From Ceratodon purpureus (Eukaryota; Streptophyta; Bryopsida; Pseudoditrichales; Ditrichaceae): DNA of 64,000 nucleotides. A model generated the notes under the pieces. The model was not told the DNA's origin. It searched no databases and was given only the letters and a program-made list of their open reading frames with translations. Both the position numbers and the translations under genes were made by a program. Shown here one piece after another: positions 38,206 through 50,138 of this stretch (its first letter is position 1; the number at the start of each line of letters is the position of its first letter). Location of the stretch: contig CM026424.1 of NCBI GenBank assembly GCA_014871385.1, positions 9,424,914 through 9,488,913 of the forward strand. Reading direction: 5' to 3'.

Positions 38206-38545
38206 CAGCAGTGAGGGAGAGTGTGGGCGGGGAGGGGAAGGGACTGTCGAGAGCCTGGGCGGGGAGGGCTGAACAGGGGGACTGTGGGCGGAGAGAGTGG
38301 CGAAGGGGGGAAGGGAATGCACAGAGAAGGTGAAGCAGAGAGGGTGGGCGGAGAGATATCGGGGGAGGGTGGGCGCAGGGAGTGGCGGGTGGGAGGGGAA
38401 TCACAAAAAAAAAAGCACTGCATTGAGAGGGTGGGCGAGAGAGAGATCGGGGAGAGGAGTACCCAATCAGCAGTAGAAACACCAAAGGAGAGGGAGGGGG
38501 ATCAAAGAGAGGCCGGGGGGACAAGTTGATCGGGAGTTGGGAGAG

Positions 38546-40089
38546 ATGGCTGAAACGCCACCTACAGTAGGAAAAGGACCGGCTCGGCAAGGAGGCCTAG
38601 ATGTGGGCGACAGAGGGTGCGCTCCTGCAATGGCTGCAATCGCAGCTGCGGGGCCGGTGTATGAGGCAGGAGAGAGCTCCTCGCGGGGAAGGGGGAGGAG
38701 AGGCCGCGGTGGAGGACGTCCGCCTCAAGTAAGACCTCCACGACCACCTGCAAGGGGGAGAGGGCGCGGCACCAAGCGCGGCCGTGGGCGCGGGAGGAGT
38801 GTGACGACGCCTCCACCACCTGAATCTGTGAGTTATTTTCCACTCAACCAAGACCACATGGAAGATGAGAGAGGGTTAGAGGACTTAGAAGATGGAGGCA
38901 TTGGGGACCCAACATCAGATTTCATGGACAGTCAAGAGAATCAAACGAACCTAGCAAGAGATAGCAGTTGTGATGAGGAAAGTGAGGACTCCTTCGATGA
39001 GGGTATGTATTCAGAGTTGTCAGAGATGGGGTTAGAAGAGATGTTCCCATGGCCACCAGAGCTACTGTATTGTCCACAAAGAAAACACAAGACAAAGCGA
39101 AATAGAGAGTTAGGACTGCAAGGAATACCTGCAGAGACTGCAATGCAAGCAATGGGAGGAAGGGGCGTGGTCGACGATGAGGAATCGGGAGCGGCGTCGC
39201 AAGGAGGGCCGCATGTGGAAGATAGCGCTCGGGGAGAAGGACAAAGTCTCGGGGAGGGAGGAGGTGCATGGCGGGGAGAGGGTGTGCGATGGGCGGGAGA
39301 AGGCGTCGGCGAGGGCCATGCAGCCTGCATGCCCCCGACAGCCGAGCCCGGGGCTGAGGTAGGGCCAGGCGCGAGCCTGCAGACCGTTGAGGCCGTCCAG
39401 CCTGGACCCGACCTCCAGCCCGGGGCCTCTGCAGATGGGGGGGCACAGGTTATGGGGCGGGGGACAGCCACCGTGCGGGGGAGGGATTGCGGACGGGGGA
39501 TGGATTGGGGATGGGGGATGGATTGGGGACGGGGGAGGGATTGGGGACGGGGGTGGGTGAGGGGCCAGGGGAGGGTTATGGGTCGGGGGAGGGTTATGGA
39601 GGAGGATATCAAGGGGATTATGGGGCTAGGGAGGGTTGGGGGTCAGAATCTGAGTCCAGTGATATGGATTTTGGGGCTGCAAGGGAGGGAGGACTTGAAG
39701 GCCTACAAGGTGGCACTGTAAATGTGGCAGCAAGAAGGGCACCTAATCAGAGATTGCAAGCTAGAATGCATAGGGATTATAGGAGGCATGATATTGTACC
39801 GGAAATGAGTTTTAGCACTGGATCCAGTGATTCTGATGGGGGAGAATCAGATGCAGCAAATGATGGTGAAGGTTTGATCCTTCTAGTGTAAAATATCGTT
39901 ATCGAAATTCTACATGGGGTACTTCACATAACACTTATGAGCCACATCGCATTCAATGTTCTTTGCCAGGGGGCCCTAAAAAATTTTGGAGAAGAATGCC
40001 TTCTTTCATGACATTATTTCATATGTTTTGGCCATTAGCTATGCTCCGGAGTATTGTTGGAGAGACAAATCGTTATGCAACAGACATTA
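38546..40089 (+). pseudogene. piggyBac transposase, N-terminal part, frameshifted
   Basis: From ATG 38546 (MAETPPTVGKGPARQ) the frame runs through RGRGRRGRGGGRPP-type and acidic stretches. It must then shift at least twice: coding moves to the next frame before about 39.65 kb (acidic DSDGGESDAANDGEG near 39.85 kb) and again near 39.87 kb. The last part reads ...WPLAMLRSIVGETNRYATDI, matching the start of the piggyBac DDE domain. The coding trace stops at about 40,089 where the nested element begins, and resumes at 50,905. The basic/acidic N-terminus is typical of the family and helps bind DNA ends. Long GC-rich repeats in 39.48-39.62 kb encode Gly-Arg or Gly-Glu according to frame. Frameshifts plus the insertion make it inactive. 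Confidence 0.75.
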
Positions 40090-40118
40090 GGGGAAAAATG
40101 AGGTCTCCAACGGGCCTT
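40086..40118 (+). repeat. Left terminal inverted repeat of the nested element
   Basis: Inverted partner at 50872-50904. The 17-bp inner core is perfect and the outer 16 bp carry six mismatches. Confidence 0.85.
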
Positions 40119-40963
40119 GTAAGGCAGCCCGGATTAGGTGGGCTGCCTGCCCAAAACCCCCTCTGTCGCTGTCAGCAGGGGTCTGAAACGCTGCCCGAAG
40201 CGGACGGACGGGAGTTGCGTGGCCGGATTTTGCCTTGTTGGTGAGAGGGCGTGGACGGTGGTTGTTGAGCGCCAATCCTTGGGATTTATTGCTCGGCGAT
40301 TAATGAAGTGCCTCGATCCGTTGCCTCGATCCACGGATTGTCAACTTCGAATTGTTGCCACAACGGTCTGGGCGCGATGGCGCCACCGGCTCTACGCCGT
40401 TCAGCACCAAGAAAACGAAGCGCCCTGTTCTGCTTCAAGCAAGTCGTTGTTGGCACTGTGGGACGCACAATCGTATGTGATTTGCGAGAAAGATTCCGAG
40501 TGGCGATGGCGCCCCAGACCGGAGGAGCAAAATTGAGATTGCAATTCATTTCTTGGCAGCGTCCGCTGGCAGCGACGGCGGCGAGGGGTTGTTCTCAGTC
40601 GGCGACCAAGGTTTCAACGAAGAGATGAAAACTGATGTACTTGAAGGGAAGGTAAGTTAACCTAATTCGATAAACCTTTGTGGGGTGTTCAGGGGCTACT
40701 GGGTTTTTGAGCAATTTGAATTTCGATTTCATTAGCCCTTGCTGCCACAACGGCATAAGGCAATGTAGGTTTCGTGGTCGATAGCGCTTGTAGATGCCAC
40801 GCAGGTCTATCGAATTAGGTTCGGAGTATTTGAGGTTGTGAATTCAGTTTTTCATTGGGTGTAGGAGGTGTCCGAAGATCAGAACAAGTTCTCTCGAATA
40901 ACAGCAAATCACCAAGTGTGACCAGGGGAGATTCAATCAAGATTACCGACTATAGGGTCCACG

Positions 40964-43900
40964 ATGGCAGCAAGGGCTGAACGAAGCAATCAGTACATTC
41001 CCCACTTTGCACTGGACACACGCTATGCCCCGGTCATGAGACGAGGTTCTACGCAAGTGGAGCTGTGCATGAGGAGCTCGTTTCCAACACGGAGGTTGCG
41101 TGGAGACACGAACATTGACTTGTGGATCAATGGAGACATTTACCCTGTTGACCCAATGACAGGGAAGCCACCTCCAATCAAGTCGCTAAAAGAGTTTGTT
41201 GAATTCATATGTCATGGAGAGCAGGGTCTTCGCGGATATACACACAGGCTGCTGGATCATTGTGTACATGGTTCTACACAGGAGGAGACGCGGATCCAGT
41301 TGGCACAGTTGAGCGAAGAAGTGCTTCAGCTTAGAGGCGAAGCTCTGGCCAGCAACTCAAGGGCAGCCCAAGATGTCCAATTGGGGAGAATGCGTTGCCT
41401 TGAGTTAGAGAAGAAATGCAGGGATTTGCAAGCTGAATTACAGGCTGTCTGTGATTGCCATGCCCAAACGGTGGAGCAATTGGAGCGCCATGTGCGGGGT
41501 CTCCAAGAAGACGTTGACCGCTGCCAGCGGAGGGCCAGCTTCGAGAAGGAGACCCCCATGGGCATGCGAAATAGGAGGAGGGCTCTCAGAGGGATTCACG
41601 AGTTAAAACCTGGATCAGGTGGATCAAAAGCAAGAGTGAAGCTTGTGCGGACAGTGCTGCAACCAGATGTGGTGCAGTTTGTTGTCGAAAGGAACCGAGA
41701 GAACCGGAAGTGCTCTCGACTGCGGGGGGATAAAGAGTCCCAAAATAGGACTGCAGTAGCACTAGCTCGAATTTTGTCACGGCATGAAGGTGTAGCGCTC
41801 GCTTCTCAGCCTGCAATGGCACATGTTCAGTCAGATATTGCGAAAAATGTACTGAAATCGATTGGTAAGAGTATTGGACCGGACAAAATTCTTGCTGCTT
41901 GCGACCAGGCAGGGGTTTCCCATCGGGGATATGGTGCTCTCTACAAATCTGTGAAGGCTCCCATTGCTGCTCTGAACAAAGGAGTCTCCGGGAGTATTTT
42001 TCCGAGCCCCTATCACGTGAAACTTCTTCGGCAGGAGTTAAATGCAAACCTGCCACAGTATATTGGCGAATACTACCATGCTGAAGGTCGACTTACGCTG
42101 CCAGCAAGTTCTAAGAAGAACAAGAAGTCCGAGGACATGGTAAAGGAAGTCGTTTTGACTGACAAGAATTCCCTATTCACAGACCTTGAGGTGGTCCAAA
42201 GGAGCATGGTGATCTTCTACGGCATCACAAAAGAAGGTAACGTAATCACCTCAGACTGTTGTTTTCAGAGTTTGCTGCCAGCAAGGTTATTTATCAATTA
42301 ACCGTGACTTACACATCCACTCGCCATGTTTCCACAGAGTTAAGAGGGGCACCGCTGGTATTTGTCATGAAATTGGACGAGGCCGAGATTGTCAATGGCA
42401 AGAAGTTTGAACGGGTCAGCATCACATTGATGAATAGGGCGCTCGACCCAGACATTCAGAGAAACCATGCCCTGTTTTTCTCAGTCCAGTCGGAGCAGGA
42501 AATCTGGCCAGTGGCAACCTTTCAAGTGGAAAAAGAGTCCTACGAAGTTCTGTCGTGGATATTTGGGAAATCCAAATTTCCATCTGTGATTGCAGCACAG
42601 TCCAGTGGCGAGAAACTCACGGTCCCTGAAGTTGGAGAATTCCATGTGGAGTGGCATCTCGCTGCGGACATGAAGACGATCAAGTGTATGTACGGGCTTC
42701 AGTCGGGGCCGTCGTGTGCGATGAACTGCATATACTGCGAGCAGAAGAGGGCTAAGCCTACCGTAGGGACAGCAAGCCAGGCGAGTGCTGCCATCAGAAA
42801 ACGTGGGAAACCAAACTGGGTGGGGGGACTGTTTGCCAACTCTGTGGAGCCAGAACCATGTGACATGCGTGCACATACAAGGTGGAGGCCTATCTTGCCA
42901 ATTCCGTTGCAAAGAGTGCACATTTGTACACTTCACGCCCTAGTTCGCCTAGCGGAGAAGATTGTGCATCAACACATCATTTATGTCTGGAACATACAAG
43001 ATCAAAGACTGAGGGCTACAGCCATAGAGCAAATGGAGAAGTCCTTGTCAGCTATCGGGGCTCACGGTGGCAATGTGGAGATTAGAAAGGATCCGAAACT
43101 GAGTGGCAGCACAGGGAATGTGCCACAGAAGCCATCTTTCAGTGGGGTTGTTGCTAGCAGACTATTTAAACCAAGCGTATGGTCTGGAAACGACAAGGCC
43201 TGGAAAGACATATGTCAAGCAGAGAGCAATAATAGTGGCGGCGGTGCACATCGTAGGGCAAGGGCTGCTATGTGGCAAGCCTTTGAAGAGGTTCTACCAT
43301 ATTTTAGCGGCTTGGTGCTGACAGCAGAACAACGACTCCAGTTCAAAGGGAAGATAGAAACGTGGGGGAGAACATTTTTGGAGGCCTTCGGAGAGGAGCA
43401 TGTGTCGCACTACATGGTGAGTTATATGAACGAGGTTTGGGATGAATTAGGGGTTGATGGCTGACCTCACTTTCGTCAATTCTCTATCCAGGACTAACCT
43501 TGGAGTGGCTGTTGACAACATGTAATTGTCAGGCATGGCAGTTGGTTTGTGGAGGAATACGGTAGTCTGGCCGTATGGAGTTGCCAGGGTATGGAGAAAT
43601 CCCATCATCAAGCGAAGGCAGCGAATCAAGCGCATACAGCTCACGGTGGTGGCAAAGAGCGCATCAGTGTGATTTTGCAACAATTCCAACATTGGTACCG
43701 AAATATACAGCATCGGTATAAGAAGAAATTAGAGTGCACCAGGGTTCTAAATACCCCGGACGATGAGGCCCGCATGGAGGCTACACGTAGAAGGCGAGAA
43801 CAGTGGCATCGATCAAATGCTGCCAGGGCTTTGGAGAATTGGCGGTCAAGGCGACGGCGTGTTGGCAAAGCTTGGGTGTGTGATAACACCGTTGGAGGTG

Positions 43901-44058
43901 ATGGAGCCAACAATGATCAAGCAAGAGGATCTGCCAACGAAGATGACCCCGGGGAGGAGGGCAACAATGTGGATCTTGAGGAAGGACGCAACTCAACTGA
44001 CGGTGACGACGCTGGCAACAACGTGGACAGCGATGACGCTGGCAACGAGCCTGTATGA
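40964..44058 (+). CDS. Nested element gene A: putative transposase, unassigned family
   Basis: Exon 1 is 40964-42236 and exon 2 is 42338-43464 (GTAACG...CCACAG intron, in phase), together 799 aa. A further segment at 43549-44058 (EEYGSLAVWSCQGMEKSHHQAK, then an Arg-rich and acidic tail) looks like its C-terminus, but I could not find an in-phase junction. Exon 1 has a coiled coil (about residues 105-190). Exon 2 has a zinc-knuckle-like CMYGLQSGPSCAMNCIYC, then PIPLQRVHICTLHALVRLAEKIV, a pattern I associate with uncharacterised RNase-H-like transposases (LH-x2-LR-x2-E). A transposase role is inferred from those motifs and from its place inside a TIR element. Acidic catalytic residues cannot be assigned by eye. 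Confidence 0.6.
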
Positions 44059-45830
44059 ATTGAGTACAAATTATGCGTTCTAAACTCATTGGATGGACAT
44101 CTATAATGTAGCAAGTTTTTAATTTTTTTTAATTTTTTTGATCGGAGTAGACAGTGGATCTTCTTTAACATGTTTTTTGGTTTCATTCTAGAATAGCCAT
44201 TTACGGATAGATTTATCAAAAAATGAGGATTTTTTCGAGCAATTCCCTAAAATGGCTTATCCATTGCTAAGTTAATCTCGATAATTATTAAAGAGGCACC
44301 CATGGAGAAGAAGGGGAGTCCACTGACAGTGAGGTGGCTGGCAGCAATGAGGACAGTGACGACGCGAGCAATGGCCGTGTGTGACTTGACCGCAATGTGC
44401 CTTGGTAATTATGTTATAACTTATATCTATGTAGAATGTGGCTGGCAACAATGTTTTTTTTTAATGAGTTAGACCATGTTTCTCCCCTAAACTTGTTTTG
44501 TGGTTATTTCACTAGAAAGACCAATCCAAGGGATTATAACTCTTCATAATGATGAATTCAATGAATGTGTCTTAGTAATCATACATGTCACTCACCCTTA
44601 AATTTTAATTTTAATTTCTATGCCAATTTGTTGCAATTAAAATCAAATGGGGAAATGATGTATAAGGCCGTGGAAATGATTGACAATTAAGGTTGCTGTG
44701 ACCTTCCCAACACCTCCTTTACGACCCCCCTAATTAACATTGCTTAAGAGTCTCATACCCCCCTTGAAGGACGCTGCCCACGTGGCAGGCGGTTGACTCC
44801 AGCAAGAGTCTCCTTCACACCAGTCTTGGGCCTTCTTCCCGAAAAAAGATATGGGGTTGACTGTTAGCTTCACTCCTCTCTTCTACTGCCGCGCTCTTGC
44901 TTCCAGCAGGCGCCTCGGGTTTGCACTGACACGGTAGTGCTTCGGCTTCTTCATCCTTTGTCTTTCTCCATACCCTTGATTTCTACCGTTGAAGAGCGCA
45001 ATTTCGAACTAGGCGGAGGGGGGTGTGAGGATTTTGTGGGTGCAGAGGGAGCCGTGGAGGACTCATCCGTGCAGCCGTACTGGGAGGTGCGACCCGTGGA
45101 GGACCTGTGAGGAGGAGGGGCGAGGGCGGTGCGCTTGGGGGAGCTGAGGAGTGCGGAGTTCGGCGGAGCCGCGAGGAGCGCGGTCGAGTTCTGAGGAAGG
45201 AGTTGGGGGAGTGAGGAGCTGGGTGGCTGTCACGAGCATCGGGCCCGCAGCAGCTGCGCGGGCAGCAGGGGGGGGGGGGGGGGAAGGCTGCGGCCACAGC
45301 TCTGGCACTGCAGCGGTAGGAGCTCAGCGCGGAGGTGCGACCAGCGGGGCGGGGAGGAGCTAGGGCGCCTCAGGGAGCAGTGAAGAAGGCCAGCGCGAGC
45401 AGCGGGGAGAAGCAGCGGGGCGTTGGGGAGCTTCGGCGCCGAAGGACAGCCGCGGCGCAGAGGGAAGCTGAAGGGGAAGAGGGAAGTGAAGGCGTAGAGA
45501 GCGGGTTCGGGCTGCAGAGGGGAGCAGAAGGGGAAGAGAAGAGCAGGCCGCGCAGAGGAGAGCTACAGCGCGGCGAAGAGAGCTTCGGCAACGGAAGACA
45601 GCTCTGACTGAGCTGCGGCTTAGAGGTAAGCGGCTTGTTTTTGCAACTCTGTTTTGGCAATTTCTCTTTGTTGTTGTACAATGCGTAGAGGGGCATGGCA
45701 CAGTTGGGTGAGGTCGTTCAGCCATGGCCGCGAAGGTCCTTTCAGTTGTGAGGCTTCATGTTTTCAGAACTAAATTCAACTAAACCGAATGAATAATGTC
45801 TTGTCAGTGGTCTTCCCTTTTTCAGCTGCC
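44059..45830. other. Gene A 3' flank and GC-rich leader of gene B
   Basis: 44.06-44.75 kb is AT-rich with two GCTGGCA motifs (44337, 44441). 45.0-45.62 kb is GC-rich with overlapping open frames on both strands and a 16-G run. A donor near 45.63 kb (GAG|GTAAGC) and an acceptor at about 45.825 kb (TTTTTCAG) suggest a 5'-UTR intron just before the gene B start codon. Confidence 0.5.
45268..45283. repeat. G16 homopolymer
   Basis: Sixteen consecutive G bases in the GC-rich leader of gene B. This is a likely length-error or G-quadruplex site. Confidence 0.9.
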
Positions 45831-47822
45831 ATGCGCGATCCCCCTTTCGTAAAACGTGTTGTTTTTGCACTACCAGCGCCAGGGATGTCGAGCCGTAGGA
45901 AGGGAAAGGAGGCCGTCGTGAAGAAGGAGGTCGTCGAGGTTGCTGACAGCAAGGAGGATGGCAACGATGTTGAGACGCCGTGGGATGACGCCTTCGACTT
46001 GGACGGCTTACCCCCTGCACTTCATGCACAGCTCCACCACCTCGCCCCATTTCTGCTGGGTAGGCAGGCTGCGGATTACGATGAGGACTTCTTCGCCCGC
46101 ACCTTGCAGCTCTCCAACAAGGGGTTGAAGTTCAGTGACCTCAGCGGCGACAAGCATTGCAGGAAGGCCGACTTCATCGACAGATGGCCAGAGCGTTCTT
46201 CTGGGCGGCACTACGTTGCTGACTGTGAGGATCCGGAGGCCCAGAGGAAATACTGCGAGATGTACCGGTGGACTTATGGAGGTGACCCCGACAACTGGGC
46301 ATTCGGGACCTCCTTTCTTCGGGCTTGCCACCTCTACTTTGAGAAGGGCGTGGATGTCAACTTCGCCCAGAAGGCGGAGGCAATTGTGAAGGGGCGTGAG
46401 AAGCTGCCAGGGCGTAATCCGCAGAAGTTGACTCCCCCGGCCTTGAGGGAGCAGATTGAAGCCATTATCGACTTCCTCGCTGGCCACATCCCCGGTGCTG
46501 GCAGCAAGGGCAAGGGAGGAGGGGCGGAGTCGAGCGGAGGAGCCAAGCCACTTGGAGCCACCTCCAAGGCTTTGATCACGGCCGCGGAGGCGAAGAAGGT
46601 CAGGGGACCTAGATCCCTGCCCCCTCCTGCCAAGGCCGTGGCTGAGAAGAAGGCCGTGAAGGCCCTTGCTGCCGTTGCCATCAAGGTGCAGCCCTTGGTG
46701 GCAACGGATCCGAAGCAGGTCCTGGAGCAGCAGCGCCTCAAGAAGAAGTCCTTGGAGGCGGCACTTCTGAAGGTGGAGGCCAGCCGGGACCGCGTGAAGG
46801 TCGACCTTGCAACCCAGCGGGACTACATCAAAGCCAAGGAGGCCGAGGAGTCCAAGCTCTATGACGACATCTTCTCCGCCCGCGAGGCCTCCAAGAAGGC
46901 CGCGGCTGATGGCAACGACTAAGAGAAGAGGCGCTTTGATCACGCGGCCCGCTTAGGCCAAGACAAGCTGGGGCTTGCAAGCAAGGCACTCCTTGAGGCC
47001 CAAGCCCGCATTGACAGGGTCTACAAGAAGTTGGAGGAGATGGAAGCCGATGAGCAGAGACGCCACGCCGAGGTCTCCGCGCTGACAGCGGAGATCTCGG
47101 CCTTGGAGTTGGCTTCAGCTTTCTTGCGCCCGAAGAAGGTGCTGGCTCGTTATCCATTGGAGTTCCAGGTGTTGCCAATAGCCCTGAACGACCCATGCCC
47201 CTTCTGCGAGCGTTACTTCGTTGACACCTGCTGCGTACCTTTGTTCTGCGGCTGCTTGGCACATCCCCATTGTATGTTTGAGGCAGTCTTCTCCCAGGAC
47301 GCCCGGTGCCGTCGATGCGAGCGGGGGATGACTGGAGGATGGCTTGGGCAGTGGGGCTTCGACCTCGACTCCAAGGCCGCGGAGGAGTTACGTCTCACGG
47401 AAGAGATCTTCCTGGCCGAGCCTGCTTCACCACGTGCTGGCAGCAAGAGGCCCGCTGCCCCCTCTGTGGCCGCGCTTCCGTGGAAGAAGACCAAGGGCGA
47501 CCAAGGTTTGTTGCCCCTTAACCTATCTGCCCAACTGGATCTTGCCTAATTGGTTGTTACATCCGAATAATTCTTATTTTCTAATTCTTGTTTGCTGGCA
47601 GCAACTACAGAGGATGCTCTCCCCGACTCAGACTCCCTGGCGTTCGATCCCACGCAACGCTCTCCTCATGAGACCCAGGCAGCCCTATCCGGAGAAGGGA
47701 ACAAGGGCTCATCCGCCACCACGCAAGGACCAGGTGCAGCTGAGAAGAACGAGGACGACACCAACATGGACGGACTGTCCAGCCTTGTTGAGGCAATTGC
47801 CACAGATGCAGCCGTGGAGTAG
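45831..47822 (+). pseudogene. Nested element gene B: coiled-coil protein with RING-like zinc site, one nonsense codon
   Basis: Exons 45831-47505 and 47602-47822 give a frame of 631 codons interrupted once, by TAA at 46920-46922 (codon 364). The frame is clean on both sides. The N-terminus has a basic patch (SSRRKGKEAVVKKE). A Trp-rich middle (RWTYGGDPDNWAFGTSFLRA) matches no domain I know. A long Lys/Ala/Glu coiled coil runs from about residue 290 to 430. A cysteine cluster follows: CPFCERYFVDTCC, FCGCLAHPHC, CRRCER, spaced like a RING finger. The tail is acidic. The ATG sits just after a TTTTTCAG acceptor. Ubiquitin-ligase activity is possible but unproven. A sequencing error at the TAA, or readthrough, would make it intact. 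Confidence 0.6.
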
Positions 47823-48799
47823 ATTCCCACCTTAGATAGTTCCGTAGGCCGGGTTAGGGGTTTGCTGGCAGCGACGTTTGGTCCGGACTTTTATGGGCTA
47901 CATTTCTTAAACTTTTCCGAACTTGAAAACAATTTGCCTCTGGACTGCCATGTCTCTTTGAAAGATATGGCATTCTTGTAACCCTTCCTTTTTATTCGCA
48001 ACTGTATTTCTTCTTTATTGTGGACTGCTGACAGCAAGGGCTGCTCTTTAGCCGCCATTTTTTTTTTTCTTCTTTCATTATTCGCCACCATGGTCCCTTT
48101 CAATTTTGGCCATTGTTGTTATTTACCATCCGCGACCTACTTCATCTCTTATGTACAACTGTTTTTTATTTTTATCTTGTTCTATTAGAATCGAGCGTGG
48201 TTCTTTTTTTATTTGCAACCTTCATTTTTTCGTCTTTGTTGGCACCAAGAGCTGCATTGTGCCCGCCGTTGCCAGTTCAGAGCACCAGGTTCACGAAGGA
48301 GCCAGCCTCTTCGGAGGAAGTAACAAACTTTACATTCCTTCCTAATTACTTCATATTTGTCAAGTGCCAAACTCCATTTTGTGCCTCTGAAGGGTCATGT
48401 GCTCTATTGTATGCAATTGTTTTTCTTTTCTTATTTTGCGCTGGCAGCAGGCTCCAGCGTCAATGGCGCCACCACAAGTTCGAAGCAATTTTGCGATTCA
48501 GACCCAGGCCCTCTGAAACCCCGGCCATTCTTCAGACTTCTTGTATTTTATTCTATTTTTCATTTTGCACCCTAGGATTCACCACTGGTAATTGTAACTG
48601 TTTTTCTTTTCTATTTCCGCTGGCAGCACGAAGATCAAGGGTAATCACAAATTTGCCTCCATATAACACGTTAATACAGGATGTCCCACAGAAAGTCCTG
48701 AATGGTAAGCAAAACCACTACCTGAACTCGCTAACGACTTCGCGAAGAACCTAATGACTTCCCACATACTGTGACTACCCATCCCCGAAATCACTTTTC
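47823..48799. other. Intergenic between convergent genes B and C; repeated intron-end-like modules
   Basis: Several T-rich tracts each end in GCTGGCAG or CTGACAG followed by CA (47.86, 48.03, 48.44, 48.62 kb). They look like the 3' end of the gene B intron. Short open stretches between them could be small exons, but I could not build a consistent frame. Confidence 0.4.
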
Positions 48800-50138
48800 C
48801 TACAGCTCCACAATCTTCATCCTTTTGGGAACCGTGACATCCGCAGCTGTAAGGTGTCTCTCATGGCGCTGGTTGATCTGCATCCAACAAATCCTGTCAT
48901 TTTCGTTTGCTGGCAGCAAGGAGCTCTGAACAGCCAATTCCCAACACATCAAAACGACTACATGAATTCGGCTAGACTCGTACCTTTTTCTCACGAACAC
49001 CGTTGGCCTCTATCAAAACCAGGTTGTACTGCCCAGGTACGTCATCTCCAAGTGCCATTGCAATTTCGTGCCGCAGGTGGGATACTGGCCAACCCTTGCC
49101 AACTTCGAATGTTGGCAGCAAGTTCCCCCTAAACATACAAGACACTTCCACCATCACCTCCTCTGGTAGGTGATCCAAGGCTTCCCACTGACTGTTGGCA
49201 GCCCCCCTATACCTTGTATACATGAACCTGGTGTATAATGTTTGTCTTCCCACGTGATAGCGGAAAACAATGCTGGTCCTGTTGGCAACGCACTTGATGA
49301 CATCTTGGCCAATGTGGAACTTCTCGTTCCACCCTGGGTTCATTAGACTGCTCAGCAGAGCCTCGGATGGACTACTCAAAACAAACAATGTAGGTGTCCG
49401 CCTAATGTTGTCAGCAGCTACCGCAAACAAATCAACCATAACATGGATTGGCATAAACCATTGCTGGTGGACGAAGCTGCTACCAGTTGTTGCTTTCATA
49501 GCATTTGCAAAATCGAGAGTGAGCTTTGTTCTAAACGCCTCAGATGTGTGCATGTCTGGCAAAGGCCACTCCACATCGTTGAACCCTGGAAGCGGGAGTG
49601 CTTCAACCTTCCCGTACAGCGTGTCACCTGTTGGAGGCAAATACAGACCACCAAGGAAGAATGTACCTATGTCCAGCAACTCCGCGTGGCTCTGTCGATT
49701 CCGTGTTGCCTCCCCAATCTCAACATGGAGCACAAGAATGGGACCAAGGATAGATGCGGGATGTACCCAATCCTTCGAAACCGACGCGTACAGGTAGTTT
49801 GCCATTCCCAATTTGGTTGCTGCCTCCGTAGGATCCAAGCGCAGATGCCTTGGTTGATATGCATGTTGCACAAGCACCTTATCGAGGTCGCATGCTCCAT
49901 GCTCCGTGGAGATCCAAGAGAAATCTCTGATCTGCGCTTTGAAGGCCCCCCGAAAATTTTCTCCACCATGTCGCCTTGCCTCTCTACCCCAAGGCCCATC
50001 CGAAGCTGGTTGCAGCATAACCCATGAATCACGATCCACCTTCATGGGGATCCAGTTGCCCTCCAAGTCTTGAGTATTATGCAGAATGACACTCTGTACG
50101 AGGGAGTTTGGCCGTGAAGCCATACCACTAGAATGCAT
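48800..50138 (-). CDS. Nested element gene C: uncharacterised 410-aa protein
   Basis: Exons (reverse) 48984-50138 and 48800-48877, phase 0, intact. The start is ATG 50138 (MHSSGMASRPN). I recognise no family. Visible stretches include DLDKVLVQHAYQPRHLRLD, GGLYLPPTGDTLYGKVEALPL, HQQWFMPIHVMVDLF and RFMYTRYRGAANSQWEALDHL. Near the C-terminus a stretch from VEVSCMFRG to YNLVLIEANG has the spacing of a ubiquitin-like beta-grasp fold (two strands, a helix, a strand). That would be suggestive next to the RING-like gene B, but it is only an impression. It converges with gene B and lies wholly inside the nested element. No intact copy elsewhere is known to me. Confidence 0.6.

Noticed and set aside
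38922..39612. Minus-strand Pro/Ser-rich frames of 174 and 223 codons.
   Set aside because: Complement of the GC-rich piggyBac transposase N-terminus; low complexity.
41586..42056. 156-codon minus-strand frame opposite gene A.
   Set aside because: Shadow of gene A, whose plus-strand frame has consistent splicing and motifs.
45063..45725. Several overlapping 80-120-codon frames on both strands.
   Set aside because: They are Ala/Arg/Pro/Gly-rich frames from GC-rich DNA; the region is better explained as the spliced 5' leader of gene B.
47850..47866. GGGTTAGGGGTTT, similar to a piggyBac end.
   Set aside because: Lacks the TTAA and the CCCCTAAA/TTTAGGGG order found at the four accepted ends.
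49270..50027. Plus-strand frames of 175 and 194 codons opposite gene C.
   Set aside because: They overlap each other and gene C; gene C has the longer frame and a matched second exon.
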